A stretch of DNA of 21,039 bases from an uncultured Collinsella sp. GTDB taxonomy: Bacteria; Actinomycetota; Coriobacteriia; Coriobacteriales; Coriobacteriaceae. Below are positions 1-6,496 of the stretch, one piece after another. How positions within the stretch are numbered: position 1 is the first letter of the stretch; each line of letters begins with the position of its first letter. The DNA lies in the NCBI GenBank assembly GCA_902495525.1, contig CABUXL010000028.1:1-21039 (forward strand). Direction: 5' to 3'. The translations under genes were made by a program, and so were the position numbers. The notes beneath the pieces were generated by a model. The model worked only from the letters and a program-made list of their open reading frames with translations, had not been told where the DNA came from and made no database searches.

Positions 1-200
1 AGCCGCCTTCGCTTGAGGTACTCCGCGAGCGCCTGGTCGGTCGCGGTACCGAGACGCCCGAGACGATTGAGCTGCGTATGGCAAACGCCGCCGATGAGCT
101 TGCCCTTGCCGACCGCTACGACGAAGTCGTGGTAAATGACGATCTCGACCGCGCGACCGATGAGCTCGTTCGCGTTCTCGATATGCATGAAAGGATCTGA
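1..200 (+). CDS. gmk: Guanylate kinase, C-terminal part (cut by window edge)
   Basis: Only the last 65 codons are present, read from base 3 to the TGA at 198-200. The fragment opens with PPSLEVLRERL, continues with GRGTETPETIELRM, and reaches YDEVVVNDDLDRA. This is the guanylate kinase signature: the PPS strand, the RGTE(S/T)PE lid helix and the conserved V-V-N-D-D-L strand near the C terminus. The enzyme phosphorylates GMP to GDP with ATP in the cytosol, as part of guanine nucleotide supply. The P-loop and GMP-binding region lie upstream of the window. rpoZ begins 5 bases after the stop, a gmk-rpoZ pairing common in many bacteria, so the two are probably co-transcribed. Identification is firm despite the truncation. 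Confidence 0.93.
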   Translation, partial: PPSLEVLRERLVGRGTETPETIELRMANAADELALADRYDEVVVNDDLDRATDELVRVLDMHERI

Positions 201-205
201 GGTCC

Positions 206-487
206 GTGTCCGTTGTAAAGCCTTGCATTGACGATCTTCTGGAGAAGACCGATCACAACCGCTTCCTGCTCGCTTCGCTTGCCTCCAAGCGCGCCTGCGA
301 CATCAATAGCATGCTGCGTGGCCAGCACAACCGCGTGCTTGCCGTCCAGGATGTCGATGACATCACCATCGGGCTTTCCGGTGCCGACACCATCTCGATG
401 GCTATGGACGAGATTGTCGACGGCGACATCTCTTACGACGAGGCCCGTTACGAGAAGGCGCTCGGCCACAAGGTTGCTGAAGCCTAA
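206..487 (+). CDS. rpoZ: RNA polymerase omega subunit
   Basis: A 93-residue protein beginning MSVVKPCIDDLLEKT, with the KRACDIN and RYEKALGHKV segments expected of omega. This small subunit sits on the beta-prime C-terminal region and helps assemble and stabilise RNA polymerase. The start is a GTG at 206, chosen because GAAAGGA at 189-195 lies ten bases upstream and no better start exists. The gene lies 5 bases after gmk, and its TAA (485-487) is followed directly by the ATG of thiI with no spacer. The three genes are therefore probably one transcript. Length and sequence are normal for the family. Confidence 0.95.
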   Translation: MSVVKPCIDDLLEKTDHNRFLLASLASKRACDINSMLRGQHNRVLAVQDVDDITIGLSGADTISMAMDEIVDGDISYDEARYEKALGHKVAEA

Positions 488-1732
488 ATGGCGGCTCGCG
501 TCTGCCTGGTCCACTATCACGAGGTTGGACTGAAGGGTAAGAACCGCGCACATTTTGAGCATATCCTCATGGATAACATCAAGGCGGCCTTGGCCGCCTT
601 TTCCGTGAATGCCGTGTCTCGAATTTCCGGTTATATCCTCGTGACCTTTAACGAGCATCAGGCCGACGAGGCGGCGCGTGTCATTCGCACCGTTCCCGGT
701 GTTGCTCGTGTGTCTTTGGCGTATCACACCAATCGCGACCCTCAGGAGTACTGTGCCGCCGCCGTGAAGGCGCTGCGCGAGTTTGGTTCCTTCGATTCGT
801 TTAAGGTGCACGCCAAGCGCTCCAATACCGACTATGAGCTCACCTCGATTGATATCAATCGTCAGGTGGGCGAGGTGTTGTGCGAGGCCTTCCCCGATAA
901 AAAGGTTCAAATGCACGACCCCGATGCGATGGTGTACGTACTGGTGGTCCAGGGTAGCGTTTATGTGTACGCGCGCTCCGAGCGCGGCGTGGGCGGTCTG
1001 CCGGTGGGTTCTGCCGGCAAGGTCGTGACGCTGCTGTCGTCGGGTATCGATTCTCCGGTGGCGACCTGGATGCTCGCGCGTCGCGGCGCGGTGTGCGTGC
1101 CGGTACATTTCTCTGGTCGTCCGCAGACGCCCGATACGAGCGAGTATTTGGTGCAGGACATCATCCGTGCGCTTGAGCCGGGTGTCCAGATCGGCCGCCT
1201 GTACGTGGTGCCGTTTGGCGACTGCCAGCGTGAGATTTCGGTCACCTGTCCCAGCAATCTGCGCGTGATCATGTATCGCCGCATTATGTATTCGGTTGCC
1301 GAGCGCATTGCACACATCGAGGGCGCCAAGGCCATCGTTACAGGCGAATCGCTTGGGCAGGTTGCCTCCCAAACGCTTGAGAACATCATGGCCGTCAACG
1401 AGGCCGTGAAGATCCCCGTGTTCCGCCCTCTCATCGGTTCGGACAAGCAGGAGATCATCGCGCGCGCCGAGGAGATCGGTACGTTCGATATCTCGACTGA
1501 GGCCGCTCCCGACTGCTGCACGCTCTTTATGCCGCGCCGTCCCGAGACGCACGCTAAACTCGATGCCGTGCATGAGGCCTGGGAGTTGTTCGATCACGAG
1601 GAGATGATCGAGCGCCTGCTCAAGCAGACCGAGTACATCGACTTCGAGAGCAACACGTATAAGGCCCCCAAGACCTTAAAATGCAAACATTCGGAGCTTG
1701 CTCCGCGTGAGATTTACCAAGATCACGAGTAA
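488..1732 (+). CDS. thiI: tRNA 4-thiouridine synthase ThiI, short form without rhodanese domain
   Basis: A 414-residue protein. Residues 1 to about 165 are the N-terminal ferredoxin-like and THUMP region (HYHEVGLKGKNRAHFE near the start is typical). Residues from about 178 form the PP-loop adenylating domain, with the motif SSGIDS at 184-189 followed by PVATWM. A Cys pair (PDCC, 341-344) falls where the ThiI catalytic domain carries its conserved cysteine. The protein adenylates U8 of tRNA and transfers sulfur to give s4U; in some bacteria ThiI also supplies sulfur for thiazole synthesis. There is no C-terminal rhodanese domain, as in most Gram-positive ThiI, so persulfide must come directly from a cysteine desulfurase. 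The first glycine of the usual SGGxDS loop is serine here. It starts immediately after the rpoZ stop, implying translational coupling, and is followed by a terminator. Confidence 0.95.
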   Translation: MAARVCLVHYHEVGLKGKNRAHFEHILMDNIKAALAAFSVNAVSRISGYILVTFNEHQADEAARVIRTVPGVARVSLAYHTNRDPQEYCAAAVKALREFGSFDSFKVHAKRSNTDYELTSIDINRQVGEVLCEAFPDKKVQMHDPDAMVYVLVVQGSVYVYARSERGVGGLPVGSAGKVVTLLSSGIDSPVATWMLARRGAVCVPVHFSGRPQTPDTSEYLVQDIIRALEPGVQIGRLYVVPFGDCQREISVTCPSNLRVIMYRRIMYSVAERIAHIEGAKAIVTGESLGQVASQTLENIMAVNEAVKIPVFRPLIGSDKQEIIARAEEIGTFDISTEAAPDCCTLFMPRRPETHAKLDAVHEAWELFDHEEMIERLLKQTEYIDFESNTYKAPKTLKCKHSELAPREIYQDHE

Positions 1733-1742
1733 ATTTGTGCAT

Positions 1743-1775
1743 AGACCGACGATGCGCCTGCATCGTCGGTCTTTT
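1743..1775 (+). terminator. Rho-independent terminator after thiI
   Basis: A perfect 12-bp stem (1743-1754 paired with 1761-1772) closes a six-base loop and is followed by T residues, giving TTTT at 1772-1775. It lies 10 bases after the thiI stop and ends the gmk-rpoZ-thiI unit. Confidence 0.9.
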
Positions 1776-1945
1776 GCTATCTGGGCATTTTGCGGCTAAG
1801 TGTTCATTTGCTGACGTGTGCCTGAATAAATGGACAGATTTGTGCAAGGTTTTGGTCGGTTTTTGGTTTGACCGCTAAAACCGGTTTTGGAGCGTAGCTG
1901 TTGCGGAGTTCCTTTCCTGACACGATGGTGTTGGGAGGTTTTGCT
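1776..1945 (+). promoter_or_regulatory. AT-richer leader of comEA-comEC with palindrome and repeats
   Basis: This 170-base gap is distinctly more AT-rich than its surroundings and must hold the comEA promoter, although I see no convincing -35/-10 pair (a possible TGAATAAAT lies at 1823-1831). It contains a perfect 12-bp palindrome AAAACCGGTTTT (1877-1888). GGTTTTGG occurs twice (1848-1855 and 1883-1890), with a GGTTTTTGG variant between them. CGGTTTT at 1857-1863 can pair with AAAACCG at 1877-1883. These could be a regulator site or an RNA fold; the function is not known. Confidence 0.35.
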
Positions 1946-2659
1946 ATGGCGCAGCGCGAACAACACGAACGGGTCAAAAAGATGGACCGCTTGGCGGACA
2001 AGCTGTTCGGTCATAAGGCGGTGGTCGTGGCGATACTGGTCGTCATTGCGATGGCGAGCGGCTTGGCGATGGCGAACCTTGGCGGCGGTGCCGGCGGCGT
2101 GTCGTTTGAGCGCACTGACGGTTCAGACTCGTTGGTGGAGCCGGGATCCGGCGATGCCTCGAGCGGAAAGACATCCGAAGGCTCTTCGTCTAAGGCGTCT
2201 GCCGCGGCAGAAGTCTATGTCGATGTTGATGGCGCTGTTGTGTCGCCCGGTGTATATCGCGTCAAGGACGGCGCGCGGGTGGCTCAGGCGATAGATGCCG
2301 CCGGCGGGCTGGCGCCCGAGGCAGACGTTACGGGGCTCAATCGGGCATCCAAGGTCGTCGATGGGCAGAAGATTCACGTTCCAACGGTGGGGGAGCAGCA
2401 GGCGTCCATTGCGGAAGCCGGTGTTGATGGTGGGGCTTCCGCATCATTGGGCGTGAGTGGCGCAACGGGCCTAGTCAACATCAATACGGCAAGCGCGGCA
2501 GAGCTGCAGACGCTCTCGGGCATCGGTCCCTCCATGGCACAGTCGATTATCGATGAGCGTACAAAGAACGGTGCTTTTGCCTCGGTTGACGATCTGATGC
2601 GTGTGTCGGGAATCGGCGAGAAGAAGCTTGCCAAAATCAAAGATTGCATCTGCGTATGA
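1946..2659 (+). CDS. comEA: Competence protein ComEA, membrane-anchored DNA receptor
   Basis: A 237-residue protein. Residues 24-44 form one hydrophobic membrane anchor after a charged N terminus, followed by a Ser/Gly-rich linker. Residues about 89-148 are an SLBB domain (VYVDVDGAVVSPGVYRV). Residues about 185-232 are the tandem helix-hairpin-helix DNA-binding domain, with NINTASAAEL, SGIGPSMAQSII and SGIGEKKLAKI. In known systems ComEA binds incoming double-stranded DNA outside the membrane and passes it to the ComEC channel. I chose the ATG at 1946 because GGGAGG (1933-1938) lies seven bases upstream. An in-frame TTG at 1901 would add 15 residues but has no comparable binding site. The stop overlaps the comEC start as ATGA, so the pair is translationally coupled. 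Confidence 0.93.
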   Translation: MAQREQHERVKKMDRLADKLFGHKAVVVAILVVIAMASGLAMANLGGGAGGVSFERTDGSDSLVEPGSGDASSGKTSEGSSSKASAAAEVYVDVDGAVVSPGVYRVKDGARVAQAIDAAGGLAPEADVTGLNRASKVVDGQKIHVPTVGEQQASIAEAGVDGGASASLGVSGATGLVNINTASAAELQTLSGIGPSMAQSIIDERTKNGAFASVDDLMRVSGIGEKKLAKIKDCICV

Positions 2660-4959
2660 GTGCGACCGAGCGCGAGCATGTGATGCCTCCGCGGCCCCTG
2701 ATGCCGAGGACGATGGCCCTGTGTGCCGGCATGTGCATGAGCTGCGCCTCGGTGCTCAACGTGGCCGCTGATGCGCTGCTGAGGGAGCAGGCGCCGGCGG
2801 TCGGGCTGCTATGGGCCATTCCCGTTGCGGCGGCGGTATTCGTTGTGCTGGCTCAATCTTGTGCGCGGCTTGCCCCTTTGAAGCGGTGGTTGTATGCCGC
2901 GTCCGTCGGTCTCGTGGCGGGAGCGGTCGTCTCGGCGTGGTGGGCTGTGGGTGCGCTCAGCGCCTCGAAGGCGCTCGACGGTCGAGCGGCAAGCGGCCTC
3001 GAGTTTATCGTGCAGGGCGATCCATCCATAAACGACGACGTGTATTCCTATACCTGCGAGGCACGCGCGGACGGTAAGAACTTGGCAACGGTTCGCCTAT
3101 CGTGCGACCGCGAGCTCAAGGTCGGGGCGTACGTGCGTGTTATCGGTCGCGTTTCACGTTTTGAGAACGATGCGTATGGACGATCGCGCGTGCTCCGAGG
3201 CGAGGTGCGCAAGGTTCAAGCCGTTCGGATTGTGTCGGCCGATGAGGGCTCTCCGGGACCGCTGCTTCGGCTGCGAAATGGGCTGCTTGCGTCCATCGCG
3301 CCTGCGACCGACCCGGCGCGTGCACTCATAGCCGGTGTCGTCTGCGGTCGTTCGGCCGAACTGCGCGCCCAGCCGGCGGGCGACTGGTTTTCGGTAACGG
3401 GAACGGCGCATCTTATCGCCGTCTCCGGCAGCCATTTGGCTATCGTGGGATTTGTAATCGAGGGTGTATTGCAAAAGACTCGCTGCTCACGCGGTGTTCA
3501 GCGGGCGATATTGGCGATGGCGCTTGTGGGCTACACTGCCTTTACGGGCGCGTCTCCCTCGGCCGTGCGCGCGTGCTGCATGGTGTTCGCGACGCTTGTC
3601 GTAAACGGCGCGGGGCGTCGCCGGCACGGCGCATCGGCACTCTTCGTAACCATGTCCATCTTTGTGCTACTGCGGCCGACGGTGCTGTTCGAGATGGGCT
3701 TTCAGCTCTCGTGTGCCAGCGTCTTAGCCATTCTGTGCTTTTGCCCCTATGCGACCTACGCTTTGGGTGAGCTGGGTGTGCCATCGGGCGTTGCCAGCAT
3801 GCTTTCCGTCACGCTGTGCTCGCAACTGGCAACACTTCCCATTACCATTCCTGCCTTCGGTACGTTCTCGCTCATTGCTCCGCTGGCAAATGCAGTCATC
3901 GGTCCGGTGGTGAGCGTACTGCTCGCTGTGTCGATCGTGCTGGTTCCCTTTTCGCTCGTGGAACCGTTGCGGATTTGGGCGCTCGTTGTGCCCATGGTTG
4001 CCGCCCGTTGCGCACTGTTCTTCGAGCAGCTGTTTGCCGCCGTGCCTGGTGCATCTGTGAGTGTGCCGCCCGATAGCATGTGGATTTACCTAGTGCCGTG
4101 TTTGCTGGCGGTTCTGTTGGTCTGTTGGCCGCGTCCCCGTGCACGTCCTATGGCGGTGGGGCTTTCATGTCTGGTGCTCTTGGCTGCGATTCCGTACGTC
4201 TACTGGGATCGATTCGCTCCGCCTTCGGTGACGGTGCTCGATGTGGGCCAGGCGGATGCGATTCTTATCCGCCAGGGCGACGCATTAGCACTCGTCGACT
4301 GCGGGCTCGATGAGCGCGTGGTAGCGGCGTTGGTTCGCAATAACGTGCACCATATCGATGCCGTCTTTGTGACGCATTGGGATGAGGATCACTGGGGTGG
4401 TCTACCTGCCGTGCTCGAACAGTTTTCGGTCGGAACGATTGCCGTGGCGGCGGATGCGTTGGAGGATGCTCCTGCCGAGGTATTGAATCGACCTGGCGTT
4501 GAGTATCGGCAGGTGCGCCGTGGGGATACGGTCGACATCGGCTCATTTTGTGCCCGCGTGATGTGGCCGTTCGAGTCCGTAGATGGCGAGGGAAATGAGG
4601 ACTCGCTTGTCCTGCTACTCTCTTATGTTCAGGAAGGCAAGAGCCTGCGTATGCTCCTCACTGGTGATGCCGAGCTCGACCAAGAACGGGAATTCGTGCA
4701 GGAGGTGGGGGATATCGATGTCCTTAAACTTGGGCATCACGGCTCCAAGGTTTCAGTCGATGGTGAGTTGCTGGATGTCCTGAGACCCGAGCTTTCCCTC
4801 GCGAGCGCCGGCAAGGGGAATCGATACGGTCATCCGTCGGATGCCTGCATCGATGCCGTTCAGGAAGCGGGCGGTGCGTTCGCATGCACCATCGAACACG
4901 GTGATATCACCATCAGCCCGACCGCAAAGGGCTTTGCGATGCGATGCCAGCGACCGTGA
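2656..4959 (+). CDS. comEC: ComEC/Rec2 competence DNA channel with metallo-beta-lactamase-like domain
   Basis: A 767-residue integral membrane protein. Hydrophobic segments at the N terminus precede a soluble region (about residues 110-200) and then the multi-pass competence domain, recognisable by GTAHLIAVSGSHLAIVGF and SPSAVRACCM. From about residue 525 a metallo-beta-lactamase-like domain follows: VLDVGQADAILI, the metal motif THWDEDHWGG (573-582), LLTGDAELDQE, LKLGHHGSK and YGHPSD. The protein forms the channel that admits single-stranded DNA during natural transformation. The lactamase-like domain is proposed to degrade the non-transported strand, and its histidines and aspartates are all present. 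The ATG at 2656 overlaps the comEA stop; an upstream in-frame TTG at 2644 is less likely. Length and domain order are normal, and nothing suggests decay. Confidence 0.93.
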   Translation: MSATEREHVMPPRPLMPRTMALCAGMCMSCASVLNVAADALLREQAPAVGLLWAIPVAAAVFVVLAQSCARLAPLKRWLYAASVGLVAGAVVSAWWAVGALSASKALDGRAASGLEFIVQGDPSINDDVYSYTCEARADGKNLATVRLSCDRELKVGAYVRVIGRVSRFENDAYGRSRVLRGEVRKVQAVRIVSADEGSPGPLLRLRNGLLASIAPATDPARALIAGVVCGRSAELRAQPAGDWFSVTGTAHLIAVSGSHLAIVGFVIEGVLQKTRCSRGVQRAILAMALVGYTAFTGASPSAVRACCMVFATLVVNGAGRRRHGASALFVTMSIFVLLRPTVLFEMGFQLSCASVLAILCFCPYATYALGELGVPSGVASMLSVTLCSQLATLPITIPAFGTFSLIAPLANAVIGPVVSVLLAVSIVLVPFSLVEPLRIWALVVPMVAARCALFFEQLFAAVPGASVSVPPDSMWIYLVPCLLAVLLVCWPRPRARPMAVGLSCLVLLAAIPYVYWDRFAPPSVTVLDVGQADAILIRQGDALALVDCGLDERVVAALVRNNVHHIDAVFVTHWDEDHWGGLPAVLEQFSVGTIAVAADALEDAPAEVLNRPGVEYRQVRRGDTVDIGSFCARVMWPFESVDGEGNEDSLVLLLSYVQEGKSLRMLLTGDAELDQEREFVQEVGDIDVLKLGHHGSKVSVDGELLDVLRPELSLASAGKGNRYGHPSDACIDAVQEAGGAFACTIEHGDITISPTAKGFAMRCQRP

Positions 4960-4991
4960 CGACGTCGATGGCGTGTGGTGGGCCCCTGGGC

Positions 4992-4997
4992 TAGAAT
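4992..4997 (+). promoter_or_regulatory. Candidate -10 element for holA
   Basis: TAGAAT is preceded by CCTGGGC, resembling the CTCGGGTA-type sites before lepA and the two J-protein genes. Transcription would start near 5004, giving a leader of about 34 bases with a strong ribosome site. No clear -35 box is seen. Confidence 0.45.
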
Positions 4998-5037
4998 GGC
5001 ACGGAACGAATACGAAGGCCTGCGGGAGGGGAGCGTA

Positions 5038-6000
5038 ATGTCCGAAACCGGTCTGCTGCCGGCATATCTGATCGTCGGTACCGACGGCGTCAAGCGCGAT
5101 CACGCCGTCTCGCGTATGAAGGCGCGTCTGGAAAAGTCGGGAATGGTCGAGTTCAACCTCGACGAGCGCGACATGACCAAGGACCCCGATATCGAGTCCA
5201 TTATCGGATCGCTTAACACCTTTCCGATGGGCAGCGAGTTTCGCTTGGTAATCCTTGATGGCTGCTCAAAGCTCGCTAAGGCGGTCTCGGAGCCGCTTGT
5301 CGACTATCTGGCGAGTCCCAGCCCCACGACGGTCTGTCTCGTCATCGCCGACTCGCTTGCCAAGAACACGCGCCTGTATAAGGCGATCGCCAAGATCGAC
5401 AAGAAGGCTGTGATCGATTGCTCCGGCACCAAGCGCTGGGAGCTACCGCGCCGCGTGCAGCAGATGGCGACGCAGCACGGCAAGTCGATCTCGACGGCGG
5501 CCGCCGAGGAGCTCGTCTCGCGTTCGGGTGAAAACACTCGCATGCTCGATAACGACTTGGCTAAGCTTGCCCAGATGGTCGAGGCGCCCCAGATTGAGCT
5601 TGCCGACGTTGAGCGCTGGATTGTACGTACGGACGAGGTTCAACCCTGGGACTTTCTCAATGCGGTCTCGGCCCGTGACATGCGACGCTCGCTCGAGCTC
5701 TTCAATCTACTGCCCGCCAAGAGCTACGTGTGGACTTACACATTGCTGTGCGGCCGCATCCGCGAGCTTATCGTCGCCAAGGCGCTCGATGCGCGCGGAC
5801 AGGGTCGTGAACTGGCCGCAACACTTAAGCTCCAGTCCTGGCAGGTCAAGAATCACCTGACTTGGGCACGTCGCTTTTCGATGGCAGAGCTCGTTGCCGC
5901 GCTCGAGGGCGCCGTCGATGTGGAGCTCGCGCTCAAGGGCTCGGCCGATTCTCAGACCGCGCTTTTGCTCTGGATTACGAACATCTTGAGAAAATCGTGA
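5038..6000 (+). CDS. holA: DNA polymerase III delta subunit
   Basis: A 320-residue protein matching HolA of the clamp loader: PAYLIVGTDGVKRDHAV at the N terminus (a degenerate nucleotide-site region), FRLVILDGCSKLAK, a GENTRMLDNDLAKLAQM helix region in the middle domain, and the C-terminal collar domain (DEVQPWDFLNAVSARD to LLLWITNILRKS). Delta opens the beta sliding clamp during replication. The ATG at 5038 is preferred because GGGAGGGGAG (5024-5033) lies just upstream; an earlier in-frame start at 4975 would overlap the candidate promoter. holA follows comEC by 78 bases, a common neighbourhood, and is followed by rpsT. Confidence 0.92.
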   Translation: MSETGLLPAYLIVGTDGVKRDHAVSRMKARLEKSGMVEFNLDERDMTKDPDIESIIGSLNTFPMGSEFRLVILDGCSKLAKAVSEPLVDYLASPSPTTVCLVIADSLAKNTRLYKAIAKIDKKAVIDCSGTKRWELPRRVQQMATQHGKSISTAAAEELVSRSGENTRMLDNDLAKLAQMVEAPQIELADVERWIVRTDEVQPWDFLNAVSARDMRRSLELFNLLPAKSYVWTYTLLCGRIRELIVAKALDARGQGRELAATLKLQSWQVKNHLTWARRFSMAELVAALEGAVDVELALKGSADSQTALLLWITNILRKS

Positions 6001-6049
6001 TGATACCTGCCTATTTGACAAATTCGTTCTATCCCTTTGAGGGGGAGCG

Positions 6050-6058
6050 TGCTATAGT
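6050..6058 (+). promoter_or_regulatory. Extended -10 promoter for rpsT
   Basis: TGCTATAGT is an extended -10 element (TG-N-TATAGT). Transcription would start near 6065, about 69 bases before the rpsT GTG. A TTGACA at 6015-6020 is too far upstream (32 bases) to be its -35 partner. Confidence 0.55.
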
Positions 6059-6068
6059 AGGCGATTGC

Positions 6069-6106
6069 ATGACCTCACCGTGTCTCAGAGGTGTCATACA
6101 TTTTTT
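6069..6106 (+). promoter_or_regulatory. Possible attenuator hairpin in the rpsT leader
   Basis: ATGACCTC (6069-6076) can pair with GAGG-TG-TCAT (6088-6097, two-base bulge) around an 11-base loop, and six T residues follow at 6101-6106. This is terminator-like and sits just after the predicted transcription start of rpsT. It could be a ribosomal-protein leader attenuator or simply a weak hairpin. Confidence 0.35.
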
Positions 6107-6133
6107 GCAAGGAACTCGAAAGGAACTCCAGAA

Positions 6134-6400
6134 GTGGCAAACATCAAGTCTCAGAAGAAGCGTATCCGCACCAATGAGGCAGCTCGCATGCGTAACAAGG
6201 CTGTCAAGTCCGAGCTCAAGACGCTGACCAAGCACGTCCAGTCCGCCGTCGCCGAGGGCGACGCCGAGAAGGCCCAGGCTGCCCTCAAGACCGTCACCAA
6301 GCGTCTCGACATGGCTGCCGCCAAGCATGTTATCCACAAGAACCAGGCTTCCAACCGCAAGTCCGGTCTTGCCAAGCTCGTGAACAGCATCAACGCCTAA
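6134..6400 (+). CDS. rpsT: 30S ribosomal protein S20
   Basis: An 88-residue, lysine- and alanine-rich helical protein starting MANIKSQKKRIRTNEAAR and ending near SGLAKLVNSINA, the S20 pattern. It binds 16S rRNA early in 30S assembly. The start is GTG at 6134: AAAGGA at 6119-6124 is nine bases upstream, and the N terminus then matches the family. AAGGAACTC occurs twice (6109-6117 and 6120-6128), so there are two candidate ribosome sites. Non-ATG starts are known for S20 genes and can matter for autoregulation. It has its own promoter after holA and is closed by a strong terminator before lepA. Confidence 0.95.
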   Translation: MANIKSQKKRIRTNEAARMRNKAVKSELKTLTKHVQSAVAEGDAEKAQAALKTVTKRLDMAAAKHVIHKNQASNRKSGLAKLVNSINA

Positions 6401-6434
6401 GTTGTAAATTTCACACCACACAGATTACGCGCAT

Positions 6435-6471
6435 AAATGGAGCCTGTTTTATGGAACAGGCTCCATTTTTT
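6435..6471 (+). terminator. Rho-independent terminator after rpsT
   Basis: A perfect 14-bp stem (6435-6448 with 6455-6468), a six-base loop and a T-run at 6466-6471. It separates rpsT from lepA, so lepA needs its own promoter. Confidence 0.92.
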
Positions 6472-6474
6472 GTA

Positions 6475-6489
6475 CCGCTCGGGTAAGAT
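6475..6489 (+). promoter_or_regulatory. Candidate lepA promoter (CCGCTCGGGTA motif with TAAGAT)
   Basis: CCGCTCGGGTA (6475-6485) is identical to the 11 bases at 10593-10603 before the first J-protein gene. In both it runs into a -10-like hexamer (TAAGAT here, TAGAAT there). With the usual spacing, transcription would begin at about 6496-6497, on the lepA ATG itself. No good -35 box is seen. Confidence 0.45.
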
Positions 6490-6496
6490 AGTCCGC

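Noticed and set aside
6015..6058. TTGACA at 6015 as a -35 box for the rpsT promoter
   Set aside because: The spacing to TATAGT is 32 bases, about twice what sigma70-type promoters use. The extended -10 alone explains the site better.
6437..6496. Upstream ATG at 6437 as the lepA start
   Set aside because: It would place the first 20 codons across the rpsT terminator and has no ribosome site; family LepA proteins begin close to residues encoded at 6497.
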